A model generated the notes under the pieces. The model was not told the origin of the DNA. It did not search any database and was given only the letters and a program-made list of their open reading frames with translations. The position numbers and the translations under genes are program-made. This document shows positions 29,586-38,870 of a stretch of 64,000 nucleotides of DNA, in pieces; the stretch's first letter is position 1, and every line of letters begins with the position of its first letter. The stretch comes from Enorma phocaeensis (GTDB lineage Bacteria; Actinomycetota; Coriobacteriia; Coriobacteriales; Coriobacteriaceae): contig NZ_JACJKQ010000010.1 of assembly GCF_016901575.1 (NCBI RefSeq), positions 1-64,000 on the forward strand. Reading direction: 5' to 3'.

Positions 29586-31613
29586 ATGGCAGATACTTCT
29601 TGGCACGACAGGCCCGCCGGGTCTGTTCCGGCGGGCCTCGGCGGCCCTGTCTCCGAAGGCTCCCGCCCGCCCGCCTCGGGGCTCGCCCCCGCGGCGCCGA
29701 GCCTTGCCGAGCAGGTGTCCCGTGTCCCCACGAGCCCTGGATGCTACCTGTGGAAGGATGCTTCGGGCGAGGTCATCTACGTGGGCAAGGCCAAAAACCT
29801 CCGCGCCCGCATGAAGCAGTACGTGCAGCTGACCGACGACCGCGCGAAGATTCCGCTCATGATGCAGCTCGTTGCGAGCTTCGACTATATCGTGGTGGAC
29901 ACCGAGCACGAGGCGCTCGTGCTCGAGCGCAACCTGATCGGCCAGTATCACCCCTACTTCAACGTCGACTTCAAGGACGACAAGAGCTACCCCTTCATCG
30001 CCATCACGAAAGGCGACGTGTATCCTGCGATCAAGTACACGCGCGAGCGCCACAAGGCGGGCACGCGCTACTTCGGCCCCTATACCGACAGCCGCGCCGC
30101 GCGTGACACCATCGACACCATTCGCAAGGTCATTCCCATCTGCAGCGCGACCTGCGCCGAATGGCGCCGCACGCGTCGGCTTATCGCCTCCCATGGCGAC
30201 GATGCCGACATCATCAATCTCGTGTGCGCCCAGAAGGGGCGACCCTGCTTTGACTACCACGTGGGGCGTGGCCCCGGCGCGTGCGTGGGCGCCATCACGC
30301 CAGAGGAGTACGCGAAAAACGTCCGGCGCGTGGAGCGGTTCTTGTCGGGGCGCCGCCGCGAGGTCACCGACGAACTGTCTGCCGAGATGCAGCGCGCCGC
30401 CCAGGAGCTCGACTTCGAGCGCGCCGCGCGCGTGAAGCGCCGCCTTGAGGTCATCTCGGGCCTGGACGACCGCCAGCAGGTGGTCTTTCCGTCGAGCGTG
30501 GACATCGACCTCATCGGGTTCTACCGCGAAGAGACCATCGCCGGCGCCTGCGTGTTCGTGGTGCGCGAGGGGCGCACCGTACGCAGCTGCGAGTTCATCC
30601 TCGACAAGGGCCTCGACGTGGACGAGGACGAGCTGGTCTCGGGCTTCATCAAGCGGTATTACGACGAGACCGCCGACATTCCGCACGAGGTGGATGTCGC
30701 GATCGACGTGTCCGATGCCGAGGTGCTGGGGGAGTGGCTCACGGCCAAGCGCGGGCACGTATGCCGCCTGCATCGCCCGAGGCGTGGCGAGAAGCGCCAT
30801 CTCCTGGAGACGTGCGAGCGCAACGCCCGGCACGCGCTCATGCGCTATATGATGCGCACCGGCTATGCCGACGACCGTACGAACCAGGCGCTCCTGCAGC
30901 TCGAAAGCGCCCTCGCCCTGCCCGCCCCTCCCATGCGCATCGAATGCTTCGACATCTCGACCATCCACGGCCGCTTCACCGTCGCCTCGATGGTGGTGTT
31001 CACCAACGGTCGCGCCGACAAGGGCCAGTATCGACGCTTCAAGGTGCGCGGCGTCACGGGCGAGGCGAACGACTTCATGTCCATGCAGGAGGTCCTTGGG
31101 CGCAGGTACGCCCCGGAGCGCATGGCGGACGAGCGCTTTGGCTCAAAGCCCGACCTGCTCGTGGTGGATGGCGGCAAGCCGCAGCTCACCGCGGCGCTCA
31201 CGCAGCTGGAAGAGCTCGGGCTCGACATTCCCGTCTGCGGCCTCGCCAAGGCCGACGAGGAGGTCTTCGTGCCCTGGGACGACACGCCGGTGGTGCTGCC
31301 CAACGGGTCCGCCTCGCTGTACCTCATCAAGCAGGTGCGCGACGAGGCGCATCGATTTGCGATCACCTTCCATCGCGAGCTGCGCGACAAGGCCATGACG
31401 GTGTCGGTCCTCGACGAGGTCGAGGGGGTCGGCCCCACGCGCAAGAAGGCGATCATGAGGCATTTTGGATCCATGAAGCGGCTGCGCGCCGCGAGCGTCG
31501 AGGACATCGCCGCGGTGAGGGGCATGCCCCAACAGGTGGCGCGTGCCGTCTACGATACTCTGCGTGCATGGGAGGGCGCCCCTCGACCCGATGGCGACGT
31601 CGGCGAGCTCTAG
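29586..31613 (+). CDS. uvrC: Excinuclease ABC subunit C (UvrC)
   Basis: UvrC makes both incisions around a UvrB-marked lesion. The 675-residue product has the N-terminal GIY-YIG nuclease (SPGCYLWKD...VIYVGKAKNLRARM, residues about 50-75), a UVR motif (LDFERAARVKRR), the RNase H-like C-terminal nuclease with IECFDIST and LLVVDGGKPQL, and a terminal helix-hairpin-helix (VEGVGPTRKKAIM). The first 45 residues are Pro/Gly-rich and unconserved, and an 11-bp stem lies in that stretch, so the true start could be internal, though no better ribosome site is seen. Confidence 0.96.
   Translation: MADTSWHDRPAGSVPAGLGGPVSEGSRPPASGLAPAAPSLAEQVSRVPTSPGCYLWKDASGEVIYVGKAKNLRARMKQYVQLTDDRAKIPLMMQLVASFDYIVVDTEHEALVLERNLIGQYHPYFNVDFKDDKSYPFIAITKGDVYPAIKYTRERHKAGTRYFGPYTDSRAARDTIDTIRKVIPICSATCAEWRRTRRLIASHGDDADIINLVCAQKGRPCFDYHVGRGPGACVGAITPEEYAKNVRRVERFLSGRRREVTDELSAEMQRAAQELDFERAARVKRRLEVISGLDDRQQVVFPSSVDIDLIGFYREETIAGACVFVVREGRTVRSCEFILDKGLDVDEDELVSGFIKRYYDETADIPHEVDVAIDVSDAEVLGEWLTAKRGHVCRLHRPRRGEKRHLLETCERNARHALMRYMMRTGYADDRTNQALLQLESALALPAPPMRIECFDISTIHGRFTVASMVVFTNGRADKGQYRRFKVRGVTGEANDFMSMQEVLGRRYAPERMADERFGSKPDLLVVDGGKPQLTAALTQLEELGLDIPVCGLAKADEEVFVPWDDTPVVLPNGSASLYLIKQVRDEAHRFAITFHRELRDKAMTVSVLDEVEGVGPTRKKAIMRHFGSMKRLRAASVEDIAAVRGMPQQVARAVYDTLRAWEGAPRPDGDVGEL
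29610..29638. repeat. Perfect 11-bp stem-loop in the 5' end of uvrC
   Basis: AGGCCCGCCGG (29610-29620) pairs with CCGGCGGGCCT (29628-29638) around GTCTGTT. No T tract follows. It lies 28 bp after the murJ stop and could be a transcript-stabilising or attenuating element between murJ and uvrC. Confidence 0.7.
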
Positions 31614-31956
31614 AAACTTTTGTGAAGTGGCACACGGCGCTCTACCGATGCTTGACATAGGTGGTATTAAAACACCTTGCCTAGACAATTAATGAAAAGT
31701 GCTGCTAAATGGCAAGTGCGTCAGGCAAAATGGGAAACAGATAGCCAAAAATGGGCAACTGGTATGCTTGCTACCACCACCAGTCCAGAGTGTCAACCTT
31801 AAGCGATGAACGGTATCATTTACCGTCTGCGTGCGGTAAGGCCCGTTCACCGAGAAGCCAACGGTAAAAATGAATGTGCCCGGTATGTTAGTGGTGTCCA
31901 CAAATGCGTCCCCCTCCCTGCGTGAGAAGGGGAGGCGCCAAAAGATTGGAGACATC
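31614..31956 (+). promoter_or_regulatory. 343-bp regulatory region of the sialic acid locus
   Basis: The region has no gene and is AT-rich against its surroundings. Seen in order: a TTGACA (31652-31657); AGGTG-N9-CACCT (31659-31663 with 31673-31677); three AAATGG[C/G][A/C]A-like direct words about 20 bp apart (31704-31765); a perfect ACGGTA-N5-TACCGT palindrome (31810-31826) with further CGGTA half-sites at about 31834, 31862 and 31880; and a CCTCCC/GGGAGG stem just before the start. This is dense operator-like structure for a regulated catabolic operon. No regulator gene for it is seen in the window. Confidence 0.55.
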
Positions 31957-33555
31957 ATGCGTGACATGACACGGCGTACGTTCCTTGGCGTCGCTGGCGG
32001 CGCCGCGGCGGTTGCCGGCCTCGGCCTTGCTGGCTGCGGCGGGGACACCACCACCCCTTCCGGTAGCACCGGAACCGCCGGCACCGAGGGTGGCGGCACC
32101 ATCACCGCCGGCTCTGCCTATGCTCCGTCCGACTACAACCCCACGTCCACCTCGTCCGCCTTCTGCCTGGGCGCCAACTGGCATGTGCTCGAGGGCCTCT
32201 ACGGCACCGATCCGCATGACTACTCCACCTTCACCGAGCTCGCCACGGGCGATCCCGAGCAGGTCGACGAGACCCACTTCACCATCACCGTGCGCGAGGG
32301 CGCCGCGTTCTCCACGGGCGACCCCGTGACCACCGAGGACATCGTCGAGTCCTTCGACCGCACCAAGGCCAACGCCACCTATGCGGCCTTCCTGACCCCG
32401 ATCGACTCGCTCGAGGCCACCGACGACACCACCATCACGGTGACCACCTCCATCGCGAACTTCTCGCTGCTCAAGGAGCGCCTGGCGCTCGTCCGCGTGT
32501 TCCCCGCCGGCACCACCGACGACGAGCTCGCCGACACCCCGGTCGGCTCCGGCCCTTGGATGTATGACGCCATCACCGATAACAGCGTCGACCTCGTGCC
32601 GAACCCCAACTACAACGGCGACCACGCCGCTGCCGACTCCGGCCTGCACTATGACATCCTCACCGACGCCACCGCCCGTATGACCGCTCAGCAGCAGGGC
32701 ACCACGCTCGTCATGGAGTCTGTCACCGCTGACGCCATCTCCACCATCGAGGACGCCGGCTGCAAGGTCGACCAGGTCCAGGGCTTCGGCACCCGCTTCA
32801 TCATGTTCAACACCACCAAGGCTCCGTGGGACAACGTGACCGCCCGTAAGGCCATCATGTACGCCATCAACACGGACCAGATGATCGAGAACATCTTCAG
32901 CGGCCTCGCCGCCACCGCCAAGTCCTACATCCCGGTCGACTTCCCGAACTATCAGGAGGCCTCCACGGTCTACAGCTACGACCAGGACCAGGCCAGCAGC
33001 CTGCTCTCCGAGGCCGGCGTGACCCCGGGCAACCTCATCATCCGCACCACGGACAACACCCAGGCCGAGCAGATGGGCATCCAGGCCCAGCAGGATCTCG
33101 AGGCCCTCGGCTTCACCGTCGAGATCAAGACCGAGACCTCGCAGGCCACCTATGCTGCCATCGACGGCGGCTCGGATGACTTCGACATCCTCATCGCCCC
33201 GGGCGACCCGTCCTGCTGGGGCGCCGACCCCGACCTGCTGCTCAACTGGTGGTACGGCGACAACGTCTGGCAGCAGACCCGTACCGGCTGGAGCGGCTCG
33301 GCTGAGTTCGCCCAGATCCGTGAGCTCATGAACACCGCTCTCGGCCAGTCTGGCGACGAGCAGCAGGCCACGTGGAAGCAGGTCTACGACATCATCGCTG
33401 ACAACTGCGTCCTGTACCCGCTGGTCCACGTCCAGACGGTTACCGCCTCCTGGGCCGATCCGGCGACGGCGCCTAACGGCGTTGCCATCGAGGGCTTCAA
33501 GGGCATCGGCACCACGGGCATGAGCTTCATCGATTGCAAGACGGTCAGCGCGTAG
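31957..33555 (+). CDS. Family 5 extracellular solute-binding lipoprotein, putative sialic acid binding
   Basis: This is the binding subunit of the following ABC transporter. The 532-residue protein begins with a twin-arginine signal (TRRTFLGVAGG) that runs into a lipobox (LAGC), so it should be exported folded through Tat and lipid-anchored. The mature part has the SBP_bac_5 layout with the APWDNVTARKAIMYAIN segment. Family 5 proteins usually bind peptides, nickel or, in the SatA/SiaE group, sialic acid; the downstream nan genes favour the last (inference). ATG 31957 follows TTGGAGA. A stem-loop after the stop could give more binding protein than permease. Confidence 0.88.
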   Translation: MRDMTRRTFLGVAGGAAAVAGLGLAGCGGDTTTPSGSTGTAGTEGGGTITAGSAYAPSDYNPTSTSSAFCLGANWHVLEGLYGTDPHDYSTFTELATGDPEQVDETHFTITVREGAAFSTGDPVTTEDIVESFDRTKANATYAAFLTPIDSLEATDDTTITVTTSIANFSLLKERLALVRVFPAGTTDDELADTPVGSGPWMYDAITDNSVDLVPNPNYNGDHAAADSGLHYDILTDATARMTAQQQGTTLVMESVTADAISTIEDAGCKVDQVQGFGTRFIMFNTTKAPWDNVTARKAIMYAINTDQMIENIFSGLAATAKSYIPVDFPNYQEASTVYSYDQDQASSLLSEAGVTPGNLIIRTTDNTQAEQMGIQAQQDLEALGFTVEIKTETSQATYAAIDGGSDDFDILIAPGDPSCWGADPDLLLNWWYGDNVWQQTRTGWSGSAEFAQIRELMNTALGQSGDEQQATWKQVYDIIADNCVLYPLVHVQTVTASWADPATAPNGVAIEGFKGIGTTGMSFIDCKTVSA

Positions 33556-33608
33556 CCTACAAGCCCATCTCTCCTCTTCCTAGCAGAGGGGGAGCTGGTC
33601 AGTCGTGC

Positions 33609-33641
33609 GAGGGGTCCGGGCAGCCTTTGCTCGGGCCCCTC
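33609..33641 (+). terminator. Stem-loop between binding-protein and permease genes
   Basis: GAGGGGTCCGGGC (33609-33621) pairs with GCTCGGGCCCCTC (33629-33641) with G-U wobbles and a 7-nt loop. No strong T run follows, so it is more likely a partial terminator or 3' RNA-stabilising stem than a full stop. Confidence 0.6.
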
Positions 33642-33678
33642 CTGTAAATGCTGTTGACAAGAAGAGAGAGGAGAGGAT

Positions 33679-34644
33679 ATGAACAACCTTTTGCGTCTCG
33701 TCGGGCGACGCATCATCGCGCTGCCGATCATGGCCTTGGGCGTCACTTTGCTGGTGTTCTTCCTCATGTCCTTTACCGACCCCTCAATCCCTGCGCGTAC
33801 CGTCCTTGGCGAGGGCGCCTCTCCGGAGCAGGTTGAGCAGTACATGGACGAGCACGGAATGAATGACCCGTGGCCCGTTCGCTATGTCGACTATATTGCC
33901 GGCCTTGTTCAGGGCGACCTCGGCACCTATGGCAGCCGTCAGACGCCCGTGGCGACCGCCATCGCCTCCGCCCTGCCCATCACGATGCAGCTCACCTTCT
34001 TCGGCTTGCTTCTGGCGGCGGTGTTCTCGTTCACCCTTGGCGTGATATCGGCACTATATAGAGATAAATGGCCAGACCAGATCATACGCGTGATATCCAT
34101 CGCAGGAATCGCCACGCCGTCGTTCTGGCTGGCGGTCCTGCTCATCCTCGCCGTCACCATCGGCGGCCTTACGCGCGTCTTCCCGTCTTCGGGCGCGCTT
34201 CCCAACCTGTTCACCAACCCTGCAGGCTATTTCGGCCGCATGATCATGCCCGCCATCGCCCTTGCCTTCCCGGTTATCGGCCAGATGACGCGTATCGTGC
34301 GTACCGCCATGGTCGAGGAGCTCGATAAGGACTATGTGCAGACGGCTCGCGGCGGCGGCCTTCCCGAGAACGTCGTCGTTGCCAAGAACGTTCTGCGCAA
34401 CGCCCTCATCACCCCTGTCACCACCCTCGGCCTCAAGATCGGCTACCTCATGGGTGGCGCCGTGGTCATCGAGGTCATCTTCGCGCTCCCCGGCATGGGC
34501 ACGCTCATCCAGCAGGGCATCACCGGCGGCGAGATCATGCTCGTCCAGGGCGTCGTCGTTGTGGTGGCACTGGCCTTCGTCATCATCAACATCGTGGTTG
34601 ACATGCTCTATCTGCTCATCAACCCGCGCATTAGGACGGTGTAG
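33679..34644 (+). CDS. Opp/Dpp-type ABC transporter permease (DppB-like)
   Basis: The 321-residue integral membrane protein has six hydrophobic segments and the coupling-loop EAA motif around DYVQTARGGGLPENVVVAKNVLRN, which contacts the ATPases. It belongs to the binding-protein-dependent peptide permease group. The gene is 5 bp before the fused permease-ATPase gene and 34 bp after the stem-loop, with an AGAGGAGAGG ribosome site. Its substrate follows from the system, probably N-acetylneuraminate. Confidence 0.92.
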   Translation: MNNLLRLVGRRIIALPIMALGVTLLVFFLMSFTDPSIPARTVLGEGASPEQVEQYMDEHGMNDPWPVRYVDYIAGLVQGDLGTYGSRQTPVATAIASALPITMQLTFFGLLLAAVFSFTLGVISALYRDKWPDQIIRVISIAGIATPSFWLAVLLILAVTIGGLTRVFPSSGALPNLFTNPAGYFGRMIMPAIALAFPVIGQMTRIVRTAMVEELDKDYVQTARGGGLPENVVVAKNVLRNALITPVTTLGLKIGYLMGGAVVIEVIFALPGMGTLIQQGITGGEIMLVQGVVVVVALAFVIINIVVDMLYLLINPRIRTV

Positions 34645-34649
34645 GCCTC

Positions 34650-36671
34650 ATGGTAAAGATTAGAGAGAAGCAGACTCAGAAGCTCGAGGCGGCTGCCGCC
34701 AAGAGCTCCAAGTTCACCGGCATCAAGAACATGAGCACGCCGAGCAAGATCTCGCTCGTCCTGCTCGTCCTGGTGGCGCTCTCCGCCATCCTGGCGCCGG
34801 TCATCGCTCCGCATAACCCGCTCGAGATCACCCAGGCATATCAGCCGCCGAGCGCCGACCATATCTTCGGTACGGACAACACCGGCCGCGACATCCTGTC
34901 GCGCATGCTCTACGGCGGACAGTACTCGCTGATCATCGGCTTCGGCGCGACGCTCTTCGCGCTCGTGTGCGGCTCGATCGTGGGCGCCCTCGCCGCGGTT
35001 TCCCGCAAGGCGGTCTCCGAGGTCATCATGCGCGTGCTGGACGTCATCATGTCCATCCCGGGCATCGCGCTGGCGGCCATCCTGGTGCTGATCCTCGGCA
35101 ACTCCGTGCCGGCCATCATCTTCTCGATCGGCTTCATGTACACCCCGCAGATCGCGCGTATCGTGCGCGCGAACGTGGTGTCCGAGTACGGTGAGGACTA
35201 CGTGCGCGCCGTCATCGTCTCCGGTGCCCGCGCCCCGTGGATCTTGATGAAGCACGTGCTGCGTAACTGCATCGCGCCCATCATGGTCTTCACCGTGACG
35301 CTCGTCGCAGACGCCATCATCTTCGAGGCGTCGCTGACCTTCATCGGCGCCGGCATCGCCGAGCCCACCGCCACCTGGGGCAACATCCTGTCCTCCGCCC
35401 GCGACGGCGTGCTGCTTGGTCGCTGGTGGCAGGCGCTCTTCCCGGGCATCGCCATCATGGTCACCTGCCTGGCGCTCAACATCCTCTCCGAGGGCCTGAC
35501 CGACGCCATGGCAGCGGCCCCGTCCGCTCCGGTGAGCAACGAGAACTCCGAGAGCCGTCGCGAGGCCGACCTGCTCGTCGCCGACCCGGTTCGTGCCTAC
35601 AAGGAGCAGGCCGAGACCCTGAACATGCGTCTGTCCGCCCTTCGCAAGGTCGAGCTCGCCCGTACTGACCGCCGCGTCCCCGACTATTCGGTCGAGCCGC
35701 TGCTGCAGGTCAAGAACCTCTCGATCGGCTTCCCGCGCCACGGAGACGTCCACGTCGTCGACAACGTCTCCTTCGACGTGCGTCCCGGCCAGTGCATGGC
35801 GCTCGTAGGCGAGTCCGGCTGCGGCAAGTCCATCACCACCAAGACCATCATGAACCTGCTGCCCGACAACGCCCGCATCACCGGCGAGGTGCTCTATAAG
35901 GGGCAGGACCTGCTGAAGCTCTCCAAGGAAGAGCATCGCAAGCTGCTGGGCCACGAGCTCGCCATGGTCTATCAGGACTCGCTCTCCGCGCTTAACCCCT
36001 CGATGCTCATCTCCGCCCAGATGAAGCAGCTCACCAGCCGTGGCGGCACCCGCTCGGCAGAAGACCTGCTCGAGCTCGTGGGCCTCGATCCCAAGCGTAC
36101 GCTCGAGTCCTACCCGCACGAGCTGTCCGGCGGCCAGTGCCAGCGCGTGATCATCGCTATGGCGCTCACGCGCGACCCGTCACTCATCATCTGCGACGAG
36201 CCCACCACCGCCCTCGACGTGACCGTGCAGAAGCAGGTCATCAAGCTTTTGAACGACCTGCAGAAGAAGCTCGGCTTCGCCATGATCTTCGTGTCCCACG
36301 ACCTGGCGCTCGTCGCCGAGGTCGCCTCCGAGATCACCGTCATGTACGCCGGCCAGGTCGTCGAGTCCGCTCCCACCAAGGAGCTGCTCACGAACCCGAT
36401 CCACGAGTACACCCAGGGCCTGCTCGGCTCCGTGCTCTCCATCGAGGCGCACGACGGCAAGCGCCTGCACCAGGTGCCCGGCTCCGTGCCGAGTCCGGCG
36501 GACTTCCCGAAGGGCGACCGCTTCGCCCCGCGTTCGAGCCACCCCACGGTCGGCCTCGACGTGCATCCCATCCTCAAGAAGGTTCCCGGCGTCGAGCACC
36601 ACTATGTCGCCGAGATTCCGGACGAGGAGCTTGCCAAGAACGGTCTTGTCTCTCGACTGGAGGTGAGGTAA
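34650..36671 (+). CDS. Fused ABC transporter permease-ATPase (DppC-DppD type)
   Basis: The 673-residue chain joins two transporter parts. Residues about 30-290 are a DppC-type permease (GTDNTGRDILSRMLYGG at 74-90, EAA loop around residue 180-205). After a charged linker (about 295-350), a DppD-type ATPase has Walker A GESGCGKS at 387-394, signature LSGGQ at 492-496 and Walker B LIICDEP at 512-518. The frame is open throughout with no internal ribosome site, so the fusion is real at sequence level. A similar fusion is known in actinobacterial peptide/sialic acid systems. It abuts the next ATPase gene with no gap. Confidence 0.93.
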   Translation: MVKIREKQTQKLEAAAAKSSKFTGIKNMSTPSKISLVLLVLVALSAILAPVIAPHNPLEITQAYQPPSADHIFGTDNTGRDILSRMLYGGQYSLIIGFGATLFALVCGSIVGALAAVSRKAVSEVIMRVLDVIMSIPGIALAAILVLILGNSVPAIIFSIGFMYTPQIARIVRANVVSEYGEDYVRAVIVSGARAPWILMKHVLRNCIAPIMVFTVTLVADAIIFEASLTFIGAGIAEPTATWGNILSSARDGVLLGRWWQALFPGIAIMVTCLALNILSEGLTDAMAAAPSAPVSNENSESRREADLLVADPVRAYKEQAETLNMRLSALRKVELARTDRRVPDYSVEPLLQVKNLSIGFPRHGDVHVVDNVSFDVRPGQCMALVGESGCGKSITTKTIMNLLPDNARITGEVLYKGQDLLKLSKEEHRKLLGHELAMVYQDSLSALNPSMLISAQMKQLTSRGGTRSAEDLLELVGLDPKRTLESYPHELSGGQCQRVIIAMALTRDPSLIICDEPTTALDVTVQKQVIKLLNDLQKKLGFAMIFVSHDLALVAEVASEITVMYAGQVVESAPTKELLTNPIHEYTQGLLGSVLSIEAHDGKRLHQVPGSVPSPADFPKGDRFAPRSSHPTVGLDVHPILKKVPGVEHHYVAEIPDEELAKNGLVSRLEVR

Positions 36672-37502
36672 ATGGCAGAGAACACCTCTCAGCAGACGCC
36701 CATCATCTTCTTGGACAACATCTCCGTAACGTTCAAGACCCGTACGGGATCGCTTCTGCATCCGAACCTGGTCCATGCGGTGAACGGCCTTACGCTCAAG
36801 CTCATGCCGGGCGAGACCATCGGTATCGTAGGCGAGTCCGGCTGCGGCAAGTCCACGACAGCCAACGTCATGTGCGGCCTGCAGTCTCCTACGTCCGGCC
36901 ATGTGTACTTCAAGGGCGAGGACGTCACGAAGCGCACCGCCGAGATTCGCAAGAAGATCGGCCGCGTGGTCTCCGTGGTGTTCCAGAATCCCGCTACGGC
37001 GCTGAATCCTCGTATGTCGGTTCATGACCAGCTGCTCGACCCCCTGATCGTGCACAAGGTCGGCAACGAGGACGAGCGCGAAGAGCGCGCCCGCGAGCTC
37101 GTGAGCCTCGTCGGCCTTCCGTCATCGGCCATGTATGCCCTGCCCGGACAGCTCTCCGGCGGTCAGCGCCAGCGTGTCGCTATCGCCCGTGCGCTTTCGC
37201 TGAACCCCGACGTCATCATCGCCGACGAGCCGACTTCGGCGCTTGACGTGTCGGTGCGTGCGCAGATTCTGAACCTGCTGACCGACCTTAAGAAGGAGCT
37301 CGGTCTTGCCATGGTCTTCATCAGCCATGACATCCAGACGGAGCGCTACATCTCTGACCGCATCATCGTCATGAACCACGGCCAGATCATGGAGCAGGGG
37401 CCTGCCAAGCAGGTCTTCGAGAACCCGCAGGATCCCTACACCAAGCTCCTGCTGGGCGCCGCGCCGTCGCTTCTGCATCCAAACTTGGGACAGAGCGCAT
37501 AG
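36672..37502 (+). CDS. ABC transporter ATP-binding protein (DppF/OppF-like)
   Basis: The 276-residue ATPase has Walker [10 protein letters not shown] near residue 55, Q-loop VFQNPATALNP, signature LSGGQRQR and Walker B VIIADEPTSALD. It would pair with the ATPase half of the preceding fusion to energise import. Unlike many OppF proteins it lacks the C-terminal cysteine-rich oligopeptide extension, so the chain is short. Its ATG directly follows the preceding stop. Confidence 0.93.
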   Translation: MAENTSQQTPIIFLDNISVTFKTRTGSLLHPNLVHAVNGLTLKLMPGETIGIVGESGCGKSTTANVMCGLQSPTSGHVYFKGEDVTKRTAEIRKKIGRVVSVVFQNPATALNPRMSVHDQLLDPLIVHKVGNEDEREERARELVSLVGLPSSAMYALPGQLSGGQRQRVAIARALSLNPDVIIADEPTSALDVSVRAQILNLLTDLKKELGLAMVFISHDIQTERYISDRIIVMNHGQIMEQGPAKQVFENPQDPYTKLLLGAAPSLLHPNLGQSA

Positions 37503-37522
37503 ACGCATTGCTTGACCCCGTG

Positions 37523-37550
37523 ACGCGCGCCTGCCTAGCCGGGCGCGCGT
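37523..37550 (+). terminator. Stem-loop after the transporter genes
   Basis: ACGCGCGCC (37523-37531) pairs with GGCGCGCGT (37542-37550). No U tract follows. It may stabilise the transporter mRNA 3' end; the nan genes downstream could still be reached, and a TATCAT at 37621-37626 could restart transcription. Confidence 0.5.
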
Positions 37551-37697
37551 TCATGAGGGGCGGGGAAGGGGGGCTTTCGAATGAGTCTGCAAACACCCTT
37601 CCCAAGGGTCGGGACCTCGCTATCATGGAGCGGGGCCCGCGCCCCGAAACCAGCGCTCCGGCACGAGGCCTGAGCGCGCAACTAGAAGGAGTCACCT

Positions 37698-38618
37698 GTG
37701 ACCACCAAGAAGTTTACCGGCGTCATCCCGCCTGTCGTCGTCCCCCTCACGCAGGGTCGTGAGCTCGACGTCCCGTCGTTCGAGCGCAACGTCAACCGTA
37801 TGATCGAGGCCGGCGTTGACGGCCTGTTCATCCTGGGCTCTTCGAGTGAGGTCGTATTCTCCACCGACCAGCGTCGTTCTGACATCATCCAGAACCTTGT
37901 GCGCATCGTCGATGGTCGCGTGCCCGTGCTCGCTGGCATCATCGACACCGAGACCGAGCGCATGATCGAGCACGGCAAGCGCGCCGAGCAGATGGGCGTC
38001 GACGCCCTCGTCGCGACCTGCCCGTTCTATGCGCTGCAGGGCATCGATGAGATCGAGTGGAGCTTCCGCTGCCTGCACGATGCGCTCAACCTGCCCATCT
38101 TCGCCTATGACATTCCGGTGTGCGTGCACAACAAGCTCGACACCGACATGCTCGTCCGCCTCGGCAAGGACGGCGTCCTCGCCGGCGTGAAGGACTCCTC
38201 GGGCGATGACATCTCGTTCCGCTACCTGGTCATGGGCAACGAGGACGCTGGACATCCCATGTCCATTCTCACCGGTCACGAGGTCGTCGTCGACGGCGCG
38301 TACCTCTCCGGCGCCGACGGCTCGGTCCCCGGCCTTGCCAACGTCGAGCCCTATGGCTACGTGCGCCAGTGGAAGGCAGCCCAGGAGGGCGACTGGGAGA
38401 CCGTTAAGAAGGAGCAGGACCGTCTTGCGCGCATCATGCGCATCACCGCGGTCACCAAGGGCGTGCAGGGCTTCGGCGCCGGCGTCGGTGCCTTCAAGAC
38501 GGCGCTTCAGCTCATGGGCGTCTTCGAGACCAACCAGATGCCTCGTCCGGTCCACTCGCTCAAGGGCGAGAACGTCGAGGCCATCAAGCGCGTCCTCGAA
38601 GAGAACGGCCTGCTGTAA
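37698..38618 (+). CDS. nanA: DHDPS/N-acetylneuraminate lyase family aldolase, probable NanA
   Basis: The 306-residue TIM-barrel aldolase has the Schiff-base Lys in LAGVKDSSGD and the family YDIP segment. In this locus it should split N-acetylneuraminate into ManNAc and pyruvate. The loop normally reading GSTGE is GSSSEVVF here, an unusual change at the carboxylate-binding site, and the C-terminal part is diverged, so another 2-keto acid aldolase role is not excluded. The start is GTG 37698 with AAGGA 8 nt upstream. A 252-bp gap with a stem-loop separates it from the kinase gene. Confidence 0.75.
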   Translation: MTTKKFTGVIPPVVVPLTQGRELDVPSFERNVNRMIEAGVDGLFILGSSSEVVFSTDQRRSDIIQNLVRIVDGRVPVLAGIIDTETERMIEHGKRAEQMGVDALVATCPFYALQGIDEIEWSFRCLHDALNLPIFAYDIPVCVHNKLDTDMLVRLGKDGVLAGVKDSSGDDISFRYLVMGNEDAGHPMSILTGHEVVVDGAYLSGADGSVPGLANVEPYGYVRQWKAAQEGDWETVKKEQDRLARIMRITAVTKGVQGFGAGVGAFKTALQLMGVFETNQMPRPVHSLKGENVEAIKRVLEENGLL

Positions 38619-38740
38619 GGCATTGCCTGCCGGGCGTGCGCTTCGGCAGGATTCACCCGCTGCCGGCGCGCCGCGTGCCGTCGCATTCAGGACATGATGG
38701 CCTGGCATGAGGCATGGCCTGCCGGGATATCGGGATTCAT

Positions 38741-38770
38741 CGCGCCCGCCTGCTGACGCGGGCGGGCGCG
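38741..38770 (+). terminator. Perfect 10-bp GC stem-loop after the lyase gene
   Basis: CGCGCCCGCC (38741-38750) pairs with GGCGGGCGCG (38761-38770); GTTCGTTTG follows, with an interrupted T run. It is a moderate terminator candidate, leaving the ROK kinase and nanE as a possible separate transcript. Confidence 0.6.
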
Positions 38771-38870
38771 GTTCGTTTGGGGGAGGGCGCTTAAGGCCCG
38801 ACGTGGGCTCAGGCGTCCTGCGTGCGACGGCGTCGTCGTGCGGATTGGCGAGAACAGATTGGGGCATCCC

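Noticed and set aside
31652-31680. Canonical sigma-70 promoter using TTGACA at 31652
   Set aside because: No -10 lies 16-18 bp downstream; TATTAA is only 7 bp away, so I kept it as a regulatory region rather than a defined promoter.
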